The translations under genes were made by a program, and so were the position numbers. Positions 27,701 through 34,352 of a stretch of DNA of 64,000 bases are shown here, in pieces. The notes under the pieces are model-generated. The model was given only the letters and a program-made list of their open reading frames with translations. It was not told the origin of the DNA and made no database searches. The stretch covers positions 2,356,001 through 2,420,000 of the forward strand of contig NZ_CP082322.1 in NCBI RefSeq assembly GCF_019884725.1, read 5' to 3'. This DNA is from Leucobacter tenebrionis. Its GTDB lineage: Bacteria > Actinomycetota > Actinomycetes > Actinomycetales > Microbacteriaceae. Within the stretch, counting starts at the first letter, position 1, and each line of letters starts with the position of its first letter.

Positions 27701-27905
27701 GAACGACGTGCTGGTGAGCTGGTCGACCGACTACGAGCCGGCGATCTTCACCGGCAAGGTCTGCGATCCGCCACCGGACCCGGGCGGGTCCGACGCCGGA
27801 TCCGACTCCGGGTCCGACGCCGGAGCCGAGGGCGGTGGGGCCGACACCGGCGGCGAACCGCCGGGCGATCCCGATCCCCCTACCCTGTACCAGCCAACGC
27901 CGTGA
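21723..27905 (+). CDS. Giant membrane-anchored Ig-like / fibronectin type III repeat protein
   Basis: 2060 residues from ATG 21723 (GTG 21720 also possible). A basic N-terminus and one membrane segment (about 20-42) place the rest outside the cell. Residues roughly 45-450 are Asp/Gly/Ala-rich with possible beta-propeller-like repeats; Ig-like (Big_9/cadherin-like) modules start near residues 480, 880 and 1075 (pattern VADS-VRAG-PVLLNDYDP); a fibronectin type III-like module is near 1580; the C-terminus is an acidic Ser/Gly/Asp tail (SDAGSDSGSDAG). No LPXTG sorting signal. It lies between the kinase and MoxR genes in one operon. A surface or adhesion role is inference. Confidence 0.85.
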   Translation: MARRERAQRRPPGAQSRRSRLLTWVSGAAALAVLATIAVVAAGYDARETPREEPSVWAMRSSGQYARVNTLTAEIDTVRRVDEPSGVIQAGARGAVLSHGDGRVWPIDPAMPRDLVEDAGADGGHESAETVLSGSEGAGSDADPGSDAGSGPASGEAPSAMRAPDGTRDTVVAGDAVLFRTDGGEVFLSRFAGEGGEVIADPMLLDPSADPAADDAGDAGDGRDGQTDAASDDAAGARFAADAAALDADGRLVMFSAEAGELRWYDVNLGRFTETEEAPPDAGEGAQLAIVAGEWVLLDAESGRLWREGSGRPVEFGVGGDALLQASSTAGASTAGASPGRAEGAGLGDSEALVADGSGLWSVSAQGAERIAEAAGVPTQPTQVGAGRYAAWLGPSGASLWSAAEGLKPLELDGAVELPGQPDPVFRSNGTSGLLSEQSTGMMWTLPEGRLIPVEQWSLVEPPKERSGTVVVADATEQEPPVAVADSFGVRAGEPAQLPVLLNDYDPNRKDVLTIVPDGLGDDLTPGFGAVSLLPDAQSIVIHPAADAGGSATFSYRITDGVHVSEPATVALTVAEPGTNSAPQWCPVEGCQREWPSPELAPGGTLVLPGLEGWVDPEGDPMMLESARAVNAEDPVRVLVSGDGRLALRHSDPNAADGDVAVRVRVADARGDATERDLVVQIRSGASAEMSPIASTAVVGESAVVRPLSRITGGSGSFALTDARVQSGSADVGVNVAAGTIEVSARQPGAILVAITARDTGTDAEITGTLRVTALESRPELGLPPLRAFVRPLADTTIDVLDAVPGANARALVVNAATVVDGELSADVLDHAQVRVSGSTLDGAAGRIGSADITVEEGDRVSTARLTVFQVPETSEGGAIAVADSITVRAGAVADIPVLDNDVAPPGQRLVLHPQIGGSGAKGELAFASGNVLRYLAPSDPGTYTLTYTGYGASTPEASDVGEVRVTVLPREGNRDPQPAPLTVRLAPGERSTVRVPLSGVDPDGDRVRLVGVEATEGAQVTASVVSRSAAVQVEASAGAQPGVEMLGYTVRDEFGGEAEGRLRVILVEETGGSRAPVAFSDYVRMTKGAASPAVVRPLDNDADPAGGRLELVEVVPNVPGGEGSAQYRDLQQRLDLSQLEEGRVTVRAADEIGTVSYRYTARSTESSSTADGLIVVQVSSRVGQQAPVVQDTVLSARDRTELERGGVDVVTDRVRWAAGDPSTLRLSVWGSAADRFSVDGSRISGEYRAEGDLVPFELAGEDASGAEVRSFGFLVIPPLDELRLTLKPGVGPLSVDEGESIEAQLADLVDLASGDRAEFRVGAFPVRRDQASCEATSASSLRYTAGEDGPWGDSCLISVKLVEQRAWTQLAVPVQIVPDEPVAELEPLTRTVAPGASQTIDLTDMVRWQGGREGDLGSLRFSVSGGGDRFEVQQRGSKLEVEARADAVPGREDALVVSVASGEGSSAPLALRVGTAAKDSPRGASVALNCTVGSACGAQLIGAPGEHDPFAGKKGGGLKLESIDGSGCAVASLRISGDGVSASWPRGDGGPGGECTAVYTVSDAQGRTGQGRIELDARGVPRAPVGVAPLSADGSSVALSVRLSGEASHPAVTGVELLTGGGEPVGSCSLAGSQATCTVSGLEPGERRTYFARAVNEVGASERSAGGAQTWAYVPPAPPSITAEAVKWPENTRSDRGRVRATIGESRAAVRVLTIDGVETPIAGDGVYELSAGQPHILRVVAADRPGMIPPGYTGQDGGRGAANSAKVTPIGAPAAPRSALLTATGANETGWLFDTAGFERGGGDELEFDFGLQEGRTAPDCTGSTKSGDRLPPFKYFTGAVCASNSFGRTAAIGTNSIFTGGAVPAPNEARYTISSVPSPASSETSVTYAAVAPDESAMVTVEGGTIVWDVPVSEVTPNRPDARARQCVDGGNRCSVDAATVGPPRGKTPFTVSWKGGGCIDPASDPSRWGSRFSIDGKPGATPSYSLSGTNDVLVSWSTDYEPAIFTGKVCDPPPDPGGSDAGSDSGSDAGAEGGGADTGGEPPGDPDPPTLYQPTP

Positions 27906-27921
27906 CCAGAAGGAACCGCAG

Positions 27922-28947
27922 ATGACACCCGAGCAGCAGCCGATCCGCGACCAGATCCGCGAGCGAGGCGCCGCAGACGCGAGCGATCCGCTCACTGATG
28001 ACCGCGCGCGCTGGGCGAGCGAGGCCGTGCGCACCATCGCCGACGCGATGGAGCTGGCGATCCAGGGCAAGCGCCGCGTGATCGAGCTGGTGATCGCCAC
28101 GGCGATGGCGGGCGGCCACGTACTGCTCGAGGACGTGCCCGGAACCGGCAAGACCGCCCTGGCCCGCGCGCTCGCCAAGACCATGCACGGCACCTCGTCG
28201 CGCATCCAGTTCACTCCCGACCTGCTGCCGGGAGACGTCACCGGCATCACCGTCTACGACCAGAAGCAGGGCGTATTCGAGTTCCACGCGGGGCCGATCT
28301 TCGCGAACGTGGTGCTTGCCGACGAGATCAACCGGGCGAGCCCGAAGACGCAGTCGGCGCTGCTCGAGGTGATGGAGGAGCACCAGGTCACGGTCGACGG
28401 GCAGACCCATCGCGTGCACGAGCCCTTCCTCGTGATCGCGACCCAGAACCCCGTCGAGCAGGCGGGCACCTATCGGCTGCCCGAGGCCCAGCTCGACCGC
28501 TTCATGATCAAGACCTCGATCGGCTACCCCGACGACGCGGCCATGATGCGCATCCTGCAGCAGATCGCGCGCACCCCCGAGGTGCCCGCCGTGATGGGCA
28601 CGGGCACGCTCTCCCAGCTGCAGCGGTTCGCGCGCGCCGTATCGGTGAGTCCGCTCATCGCCTCCTACGTCTCCCAGCTCGTCGAGGCGAGCCGCCGCGC
28701 GAGCGAGGTGCGCCTCGGCGCCAGCGTGCGAGGCGCGCTTTCGCTCGTACGCATGGCCTCGGCGTGGGCGCTCGTGGCCGGCCGTTCCTTCGTCACCCCC
28801 GACGACGTGCGCGAGCTCGCCATCCCGGTGCTCGCGCACCGTCTCGTGCTCGAGCCCGAGGCCGAGTTCGACGGCGTCACGGCAGAGGCCGTGATCGGGC
28901 AGATCCTCATCGACACCCCGGTGCCGCGGGAGAACGGCACGGCGTGA
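27922..28947 (+). CDS. MoxR-family AAA+ ATPase
   Basis: 341 residues from ATG 27922 behind AGAAGGA. The AAA+ core is intact: Walker A EDVPGTGKT (residues 70-78), Walker B VVLADEINR, sensor 1 VIATQNPVEQ and the MoxR-specific GTYRLPEAQLDRFM. MoxR ATPases act as chaperones, usually with a DUF58 protein and a von Willebrand-type or transglutaminase protein encoded beside them, exactly the next genes here. The stop overlaps the DUF58 start by 4 bases. Confidence 0.93.
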   Translation: MTPEQQPIRDQIRERGAADASDPLTDDRARWASEAVRTIADAMELAIQGKRRVIELVIATAMAGGHVLLEDVPGTGKTALARALAKTMHGTSSRIQFTPDLLPGDVTGITVYDQKQGVFEFHAGPIFANVVLADEINRASPKTQSALLEVMEEHQVTVDGQTHRVHEPFLVIATQNPVEQAGTYRLPEAQLDRFMIKTSIGYPDDAAMMRILQQIARTPEVPAVMGTGTLSQLQRFARAVSVSPLIASYVSQLVEASRRASEVRLGASVRGALSLVRMASAWALVAGRSFVTPDDVRELAIPVLAHRLVLEPEAEFDGVTAEAVIGQILIDTPVPRENGTA

Positions 28948-30326
28948 GCGAGCACACCCGCAGCCGCCTGTTCCGCACCGCGACGCGCGGTACGCGGAGC
29001 ACGCGCGGCACCCGCACGTCGACTCGCCTCGGCGAGACGCGCACCTCGACGCGCGCGCTGGATCCCGCCCGGCGACGGCGCCTCGTCGCGCGCAGGTGGT
29101 GGCGGCGAACGCGGCGCGGCGTCTCCCTCGCATGGCGGGGCGCCGCGCAGGCCGTCACTCCGCTCGGCTGGTTCGTGCTCGCGATAACGGTGACCGGCGC
29201 GGTGCTCGGCAGCGCGCTCTCGTGGGTGGAGGCCTGGTTCGCGGCCGTCGCGGGCGGCGTGCTGCTGCTCGTCGCGCTCCCTTTCCTCATCGGCAGCCGG
29301 GCCTATCGCGTGCGCATCGTGCTCGACCGTCGCAGCGTGACCGTCGGCGGCAGGGTGCAGGTGCGGGTGATCGTGGAGAACGGGGGATCGCGGCCGGCGC
29401 TGCCCGCGGTCGCGGAACTGCCCGTGGGGCCCGCGCTGCGCGAGCTCGCGGTGCCCTTCATCGGCCCGGGCGCGGAGATCGAGTTGCCGGTGCAGGTGCC
29501 CGCGGTGCGCCGCGGCGTGATCGCGGTCGGGCCGCTCACCGTCGCGCGCAGGGATCCGGTGGGTCTGCTGCGCCGGGAGGTGACCTGGCCCGAGCGGCAC
29601 CTCGTGCACGTGCACCCGGCTCTCGCGCCGCTGCCCCAGAACTCCGCGGGCCTCGTGCGCGATCTGGAGGGCGCGTCGACCCGCCGCCTCACCGACTCCG
29701 ACCTCTCGTTCTACGCCGTGCGCGAGTACGCCCCCGGCGACGCCATGCGGCACGTGCACTGGAAGTCGACCGCCAAGACGGGCACGCTGATGGTGCGGCA
29801 GTACGAGGAATCGCAGACCGCGCGCGTCGCGGTGCTCTTCGATGCGATCCGCGGGGAGTACCGGAGCGACGACGAGTTCGAACTCGCGGTGAGCGTCGCC
29901 GCGTCCATCTCGGTGCAGGCCGTGCGCGAGGGGCGCGAGCGCTTCGTCGCCTCCGCCTGGGCGCCCGGTCGGATGCGCCCCAGCGTCGACGGGCTCGAGG
30001 AGCTGCCGTCCCGCGACCCGCAGCAGCTGCTCGACGCCTGGGCCGAGCTCGAGGCGGTCGCCGAGGGCGCGCCGTTCGAGGTGCTTGCTCGGGGGCTCGC
30101 GCAGTCGCGCCGCCCGCTGTCGATCGTCGCGCTGGTCGTGGGATCCGCGGCCGATCTGACGCGGATCCGCAGAGCCGCGATCGTGTTCGCCCCCGATGTG
30201 CACGTGCTGGCGGTGCGCTGCGAGCTGCACGCCGAGCCGCGCGCGCAGCGCATCGATCCCCTCACCGTGCTCACCGTAGGAGCGCTCGCCGACCTGCCGC
30301 AGCTGATGCTCAGGAGCTCGCTGTGA
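28944..30326 (+). CDS. DUF58 domain membrane protein
   Basis: 460 residues from GTG 28944, overlapping the MoxR stop (GTGA). An Arg/Thr-rich N-terminus (repeated TRGTRSTRGTRTSTR) precedes two membrane segments (about 75-115). The DUF58 core is clear: RRLTDSDLSFYAVREYAPGD followed by MRHVHWKSTAKTGTLMVRQ. DUF58 proteins work with MoxR ATPases and carry a von Willebrand-like fold after the core. It is followed by the transglutaminase-like gene, again with a 4-base overlap. Confidence 0.92.
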   Translation: MSEHTRSRLFRTATRGTRSTRGTRTSTRLGETRTSTRALDPARRRRLVARRWWRRTRRGVSLAWRGAAQAVTPLGWFVLAITVTGAVLGSALSWVEAWFAAVAGGVLLLVALPFLIGSRAYRVRIVLDRRSVTVGGRVQVRVIVENGGSRPALPAVAELPVGPALRELAVPFIGPGAEIELPVQVPAVRRGVIAVGPLTVARRDPVGLLRREVTWPERHLVHVHPALAPLPQNSAGLVRDLEGASTRRLTDSDLSFYAVREYAPGDAMRHVHWKSTAKTGTLMVRQYEESQTARVAVLFDAIRGEYRSDDEFELAVSVAASISVQAVREGRERFVASAWAPGRMRPSVDGLEELPSRDPQQLLDAWAELEAVAEGAPFEVLARGLAQSRRPLSIVALVVGSAADLTRIRRAAIVFAPDVHVLAVRCELHAEPRAQRIDPLTVLTVGALADLPQLMLRSSL

Positions 30327-32881
30327 AGCCCGCGGCGGCCCGCTCGCTCCCGGGCGGTGCGGTGCGCTCGCTCCTCGGGACGGCGGCCGCGGCGGGGGCT
30401 CTCGTTCTCGGCGTGTGGGCGGCGTGGCCGATCTACCGCACGTCGTGGCTCTGGGTCGTCGCGGTCGCGGCACTGGTTCTCGGTACCGGCATCGCGTGGG
30501 TGCGCGAGCGGTTCCGCCTGAGCCCCGTGGCGGTCGCCGCGCTCGCGCTCGTCGTCTTCGCGCTCACGGTCGTGCCGGTCGCGGTGCCCGAGGCGATGCC
30601 TCCCCGGGGCGCGCTCGGTCCGCTGCGCGGTCTGCTCGACGGCCTCGCCGCGGTCGCCCTCGGGTGGAAGCAGCTGCTCACCCTGACGCTGCCCGTCGGC
30701 GTCTACCGCACGGTGCTCGTGCCGGCCTACGTCGTGTTCCTGCTCTCGGCGCTGCTCGTGGGAATCCTCGCGCGGCGGGCCTCGCGCATTGCGAGCTTCG
30801 CGGCCGCCCCGCTGCTCGCGCCCGTCGCCTTCGGCACGGTGTTCGGGGCCTCGCAGGTGAGCGCGCCTCTGCATCTCGGCGTGCTCGAGATCGCGGCTCC
30901 CCGCGAGATCGGCCTGTGGCTGGGTGCCGCCGCGCTGGCGGCGGTGTGGGTCGGGCTCGTCTCGGGGGAGGATCGGCGTGCCGCGCTCAGGCTCGGCCGC
31001 GCCGCGGACGGGTCCTCCCGCGGCGGGGGCAGGGGCGCGCGGGCGCTCGTGGGCGCCGGCATCGTGGTCGTGGCACTCGTCGCCGGCGGCGCGTTCGCCC
31101 CGGTGCTCGACACCGGCGCGCGCGCGGTGCCCCGCGACCGCGTCGACCCCGAGATCGTCGTACGCGAGCGCCCCAGCCCCCTGGCCGCCTACCGCGGTTT
31201 CAAGCGCGACGACGCGCTCGACGCGCCGCTCTTCACGGTCGAGTCGAGCGGAGCGCTGCCGGAGCGCCTGCGGCTCGCCGTGCTCGACACCTATGACGGG
31301 GTCGACTTCCACGTCGGCGACGATGCGGCCGCACGGTTCACCCGCTTCCCGAGCGGCGGTGCGATCTCCGACCCCGAGCGCGTCACCGTGCGGATCGGAT
31401 CGGGGTACTCCGACATCTGGGCGCCGACCGCGCCGCTCGGCAGCCCGCCCGTGTTCTCGGGCGACCGCTCCGCCGAGCTCGCCGACGCGTTCTACGTGAA
31501 CCGCGAGACGGGCGCCGCGGTGGCGGTGCCGGGCGGCGCGGGCAGTGCCGCCGGTGCGGCGGGCGCCGCCGACCCTGCAGTAGGCTCTGCTGCGGGATCC
31601 GCCTCCGGCTCCGCGGCCGGGCGCACCGCGGGGCTCGCAGAGGGCGACGTCTACTCGGCCCAGATGCAGACCGCCGCCGATCCCGGTATCGACAGCCTCG
31701 GAGATCCCGGCGCCCCGCTCTTCGACACCGAGGCCGCCCCCGAGCTCGGCGCGTGGATCGAGCGTCAGCAGCAGCCCGACAGCGCGGCCGGGCTCATCGA
31801 ACTCATCGACCGGCTGCGGCAGCGCGGCTACCTCAGCCACTCCATGAGCGACGCCGACGGCGAGCGCCTCTGGCTCGAACGGCTCGGCGAGCGCTACGGC
31901 ACGCAGTTCGAATCGAGCCCCGGAGGGCACTCCCTGGCGCGCATCGAGGCGCTCTTCGAGCAGCTCAACGCTCAGCAGATCGCCGCGGGCGACGGGGCAC
32001 GACCCGAGCAGCTCGTCGCCGGCGTCGGCGATGACGAGCAGTTCGCGGCGGCCGCGGTGCTCATCGCCAGGGCGCTCGGCTACGAAGCCCGCGCGGTCGT
32101 CGGGGTGCGGCTGAGCGAGGGCGACGGGGATCGGGGCGAGGCCGGGGTGGACGGCGTTCCGTCCTGCACCCGCGAGTGCACGGGGGAGCATCTCGCGGCC
32201 TGGATCGAGGCCCGCGGGGATCACGGGGAGTGGGTGCCCATCGATGTCACACCGCAGGTCGAGCAGCGCCCCGAGCGCCTGGAGCAGGGCGAGCGGCTGC
32301 CCGAGTTCCCGACCGAACCCGAGGAGCGCGACGCCCGCGAGGTCGATCCCCCGGTGGGTCTCGGCGAGCAGGGCGAGAGCGGCGACTCCGAGACGCCGGC
32401 ACCCGCTGCATCCGGTCTGTGGCCCGTGCTGCGCGCGGTCGGCCTGTCGCTCGCCGCTCTCGCCCTGCTCGCCGCACCCCTGCTCTTCCTCCCCCTCGCG
32501 AAGCGGCTCCGCGCTCGCCGCAGGCGCGCCGAGCCGGTGCCCGAGCTGCGGGCCATCGGTGCCTGGGAAGAGATGCTGGATCGGGCGGTCGACTTCGGTG
32601 CGGCTGTGCCGGCCGGTGCGACGCGCAGCGAGATCGCGGAGGCGCTGGACACGGCGCCCGCGCGCTGGGCCGCCGCCCAGGTGGACCGCGCGGTCTTCTC
32701 GCCGCACGGCATCGACGCGGGCACGGCCGACCAGCTGTGGCGAGCCGCCGAGGCGGATCGGGCCGAGCGCGCGGCCGGCACGGGAATGATGACCAGACTT
32801 CGCGCGGCGTATTCGCTGCGCTCGTACGGAATCGGAGCGGGGCGGCGCAGGACGCCGCCCGGGGGAGGCTTGAGCGGATGA
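30323..32881 (+). CDS. TgpA-type transglutaminase-like membrane protein lacking the catalytic cysteine
   Basis: 852 residues from GTG 30323. Seven or eight N-terminal membrane segments (to about residue 270), an outside region with a Gly/Ala/Ser-rich insert (about 395-430), the transglutaminase-like domain, and a last membrane segment near 700. The active-site motif G-x-C-E-x-F-A reads GDDEQFA, so Asp571 replaces the cysteine; His623 (GEHLAAW) and Asp641 (VPIDVTP) remain. Two cysteines lie just before the histidine (PSCTRECTGEH). It is probably a binding or scaffold protein rather than an active protease or transglutaminase. DUF58/MoxR/TgpA is a known gene trio. Confidence 0.9.
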   Translation: MKPAAARSLPGGAVRSLLGTAAAAGALVLGVWAAWPIYRTSWLWVVAVAALVLGTGIAWVRERFRLSPVAVAALALVVFALTVVPVAVPEAMPPRGALGPLRGLLDGLAAVALGWKQLLTLTLPVGVYRTVLVPAYVVFLLSALLVGILARRASRIASFAAAPLLAPVAFGTVFGASQVSAPLHLGVLEIAAPREIGLWLGAAALAAVWVGLVSGEDRRAALRLGRAADGSSRGGGRGARALVGAGIVVVALVAGGAFAPVLDTGARAVPRDRVDPEIVVRERPSPLAAYRGFKRDDALDAPLFTVESSGALPERLRLAVLDTYDGVDFHVGDDAAARFTRFPSGGAISDPERVTVRIGSGYSDIWAPTAPLGSPPVFSGDRSAELADAFYVNRETGAAVAVPGGAGSAAGAAGAADPAVGSAAGSASGSAAGRTAGLAEGDVYSAQMQTAADPGIDSLGDPGAPLFDTEAAPELGAWIERQQQPDSAAGLIELIDRLRQRGYLSHSMSDADGERLWLERLGERYGTQFESSPGGHSLARIEALFEQLNAQQIAAGDGARPEQLVAGVGDDEQFAAAAVLIARALGYEARAVVGVRLSEGDGDRGEAGVDGVPSCTRECTGEHLAAWIEARGDHGEWVPIDVTPQVEQRPERLEQGERLPEFPTEPEERDAREVDPPVGLGEQGESGDSETPAPAASGLWPVLRAVGLSLAALALLAAPLLFLPLAKRLRARRRRAEPVPELRAIGAWEEMLDRAVDFGAAVPAGATRSEIAEALDTAPARWAAAQVDRAVFSPHGIDAGTADQLWRAAEADRAERAAGTGMMTRLRAAYSLRSYGIGAGRRRTPPGGGLSG

Positions 32882-33741
32882 ACGAGACGGTGACCCGGGG
32901 AACCGCGGGGATTCCGGTGATCGCAGCGGCCGCGCGCACGGACGTCGGCCTGCGGCGAAGCATCAACGAGGATCTGGCGCTCGCGCAGCAGCCCGTGTTC
33001 GTGGTGGCCGACGGCATGGGCGGGCACGCCGCGGGCGACCTCGCGAGTGCGGCGGCGATCGCCGCGTTCGCGGAGCTCGCCGCGCTCGGCAGCAGCCGGC
33101 CGCTCGAGGTCGCCGACGTCGATGCGGCGCTCGACAGAGCCAGGGCCGCCGTCGACGTGATCTCGCGCGGAGACGAGCGGGGCGCCGGCTGCACCCTCAC
33201 CGGCGTCGTGCTCGTGGAGCATCGGGGCGCACCGCACTGGTACGTGATCAACGTGGGCGACTCGCGCGTCTACCAGCATCGCGGCGCGAGCCTCTCGCAG
33301 ATCACGTCGGACCACTCGCTCTACGCCGAGCTCGCCGCGGCCGGATACGAGGACGCCGAGCTCGCGCCCCGCAACGTGATCACGCGGGCGCTCGGATCCG
33401 ACGACTCCCGCCACGACGGCTGGCTGCTGCCGCTGCGCACGGGGCTGCGGCTGCTGATCTGCTCGGACGGGTTGACCTCGGAGGTCGACGACGAGGAGCT
33501 GCGCGCGGTGCTCACCGTGGGAGGGCGCCCCGAGTCGGTGGCCGACGAGCTGGTGCGGCGCGCCTGCGAGGCCGGCGGTCGCGACAACGTGACCGTGATC
33601 GTGGTCGACACGCTCTCGGACGGGTCGGGGTTCGGCGTCGGCTCGGGCGGGGGCGGATCCGGCCCTGAGACCGACGACGACCCCGCGGACGATGACGAGG
33701 TGGACGAGACCACCCTCGATGTGACGAGGCCGGCATCGTGA
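32878..33741 (+). CDS. PP2C-family serine/threonine phosphatase
   Basis: 287 residues from ATG 32878 (ATGA overlap). Metal-binding motifs are intact: VVADGMGGHAAGD, INVGDSRVY, CSDGLTSEVDDEEL and GGRDNVTVIVV. The C-terminal 45 residues are an acidic Gly/Asp tail ending DETTLDVTRP, with no membrane segment, so it is cytoplasmic. It would reverse phosphorylation by the kinase at the start of the cluster. The next gene overlaps its stop by 4 bases. Confidence 0.95.
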   Translation: MNETVTRGTAGIPVIAAAARTDVGLRRSINEDLALAQQPVFVVADGMGGHAAGDLASAAAIAAFAELAALGSSRPLEVADVDAALDRARAAVDVISRGDERGAGCTLTGVVLVEHRGAPHWYVINVGDSRVYQHRGASLSQITSDHSLYAELAAAGYEDAELAPRNVITRALGSDDSRHDGWLLPLRTGLRLLICSDGLTSEVDDEELRAVLTVGGRPESVADELVRRACEAGGRDNVTVIVVDTLSDGSGFGVGSGGGGSGPETDDDPADDDEVDETTLDVTRPAS

Positions 33742-34214
33742 ATCCCGAAGGGCGGGGTGAACCCGAGGATCCGCACGACGAGACCGTCGTGGTGTCGAGA
33801 CGAGCCTCCGCAGCCCGGCACGGCGACGGCGCGCCGTCGGTCGATGCGCCCGGTGGCGCCCCGCTCAGCGACGAGACCGTGATCGCCGAGCGGCGCCCCT
33901 CCGCGCGGAAGCGCTCGGTGCGCGGAGCGTCGGAGCCCGCGGCCGATCCCGAACCGTGGCGTGCCGTGCCCGCCCCCGTCTACGGCCCGCGCAGCGCGAC
34001 GCAGCGGGGCGATGCGCCCGGGCCCGACGCGGTGCATCGGCGGATCGGCCCGGCCCCGAGCGCAACCGCGCAACCCGTGGTCGAGAGACCGCCGCTGCCG
34101 TCCCTGGCCAAGCGGGCGAGGCGATCCCGCACCATCACGATCATCGCCTACGCCGCGACCACGGCCCTGTCGGTCGTCGGTCTCTGGCTCGTGGCGGCGC
34201 TCGCTTTCGGATGA
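33738..34214 (+). CDS. Small tail-anchored protein with two DETV motifs, unknown function
   Basis: 158 residues from GTG 33738 (GTGA overlap). No known domain: about 130 disordered, Arg/Pro-rich residues followed by one C-terminal membrane segment (TITIIAYAATTALSVVGLWL). Two near-identical motifs, DETVVVSRR (Thr16) and DETVIAERR (Thr47), resemble DRTVVVPRR (Thr411) in the FHA protein encoded next, and could be phosphothreonine sites for the cluster kinase. This is inference. Translational coupling with the phosphatase supports a shared role. Confidence 0.75.
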   Translation: MNPEGRGEPEDPHDETVVVSRRASAARHGDGAPSVDAPGGAPLSDETVIAERRPSARKRSVRGASEPAADPEPWRAVPAPVYGPRSATQRGDAPGPDAVHRRIGPAPSATAQPVVERPPLPSLAKRARRSRTITIIAYAATTALSVVGLWLVAALAFG

Positions 34215-34352
34215 AGCGCACGAATCGGACGGTGCGAGAGAGGCAGATGAGCGCGGATAGCGTACGCGGCGAACCTTTGCGTCGCAGCACAGCCGCGGAT
34301 ATCGTTATGCAGTGTTGATGCCGCAATACTTGCGTCTGGAAAGCAGGAGCAC

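Noticed and set aside
25095-28250. 1051-residue reverse frame across the Ig-like protein and MoxR genes
   Set aside because: Composition is Arg/Ala/Gly-rich without domains, and it runs through the intact MoxR coding region in reverse.
29711-32707. 998-residue reverse frame opposite the DUF58 and transglutaminase-like genes
   Set aside because: A shadow of the codon bias on the other strand; no ribosome-binding site or domain.
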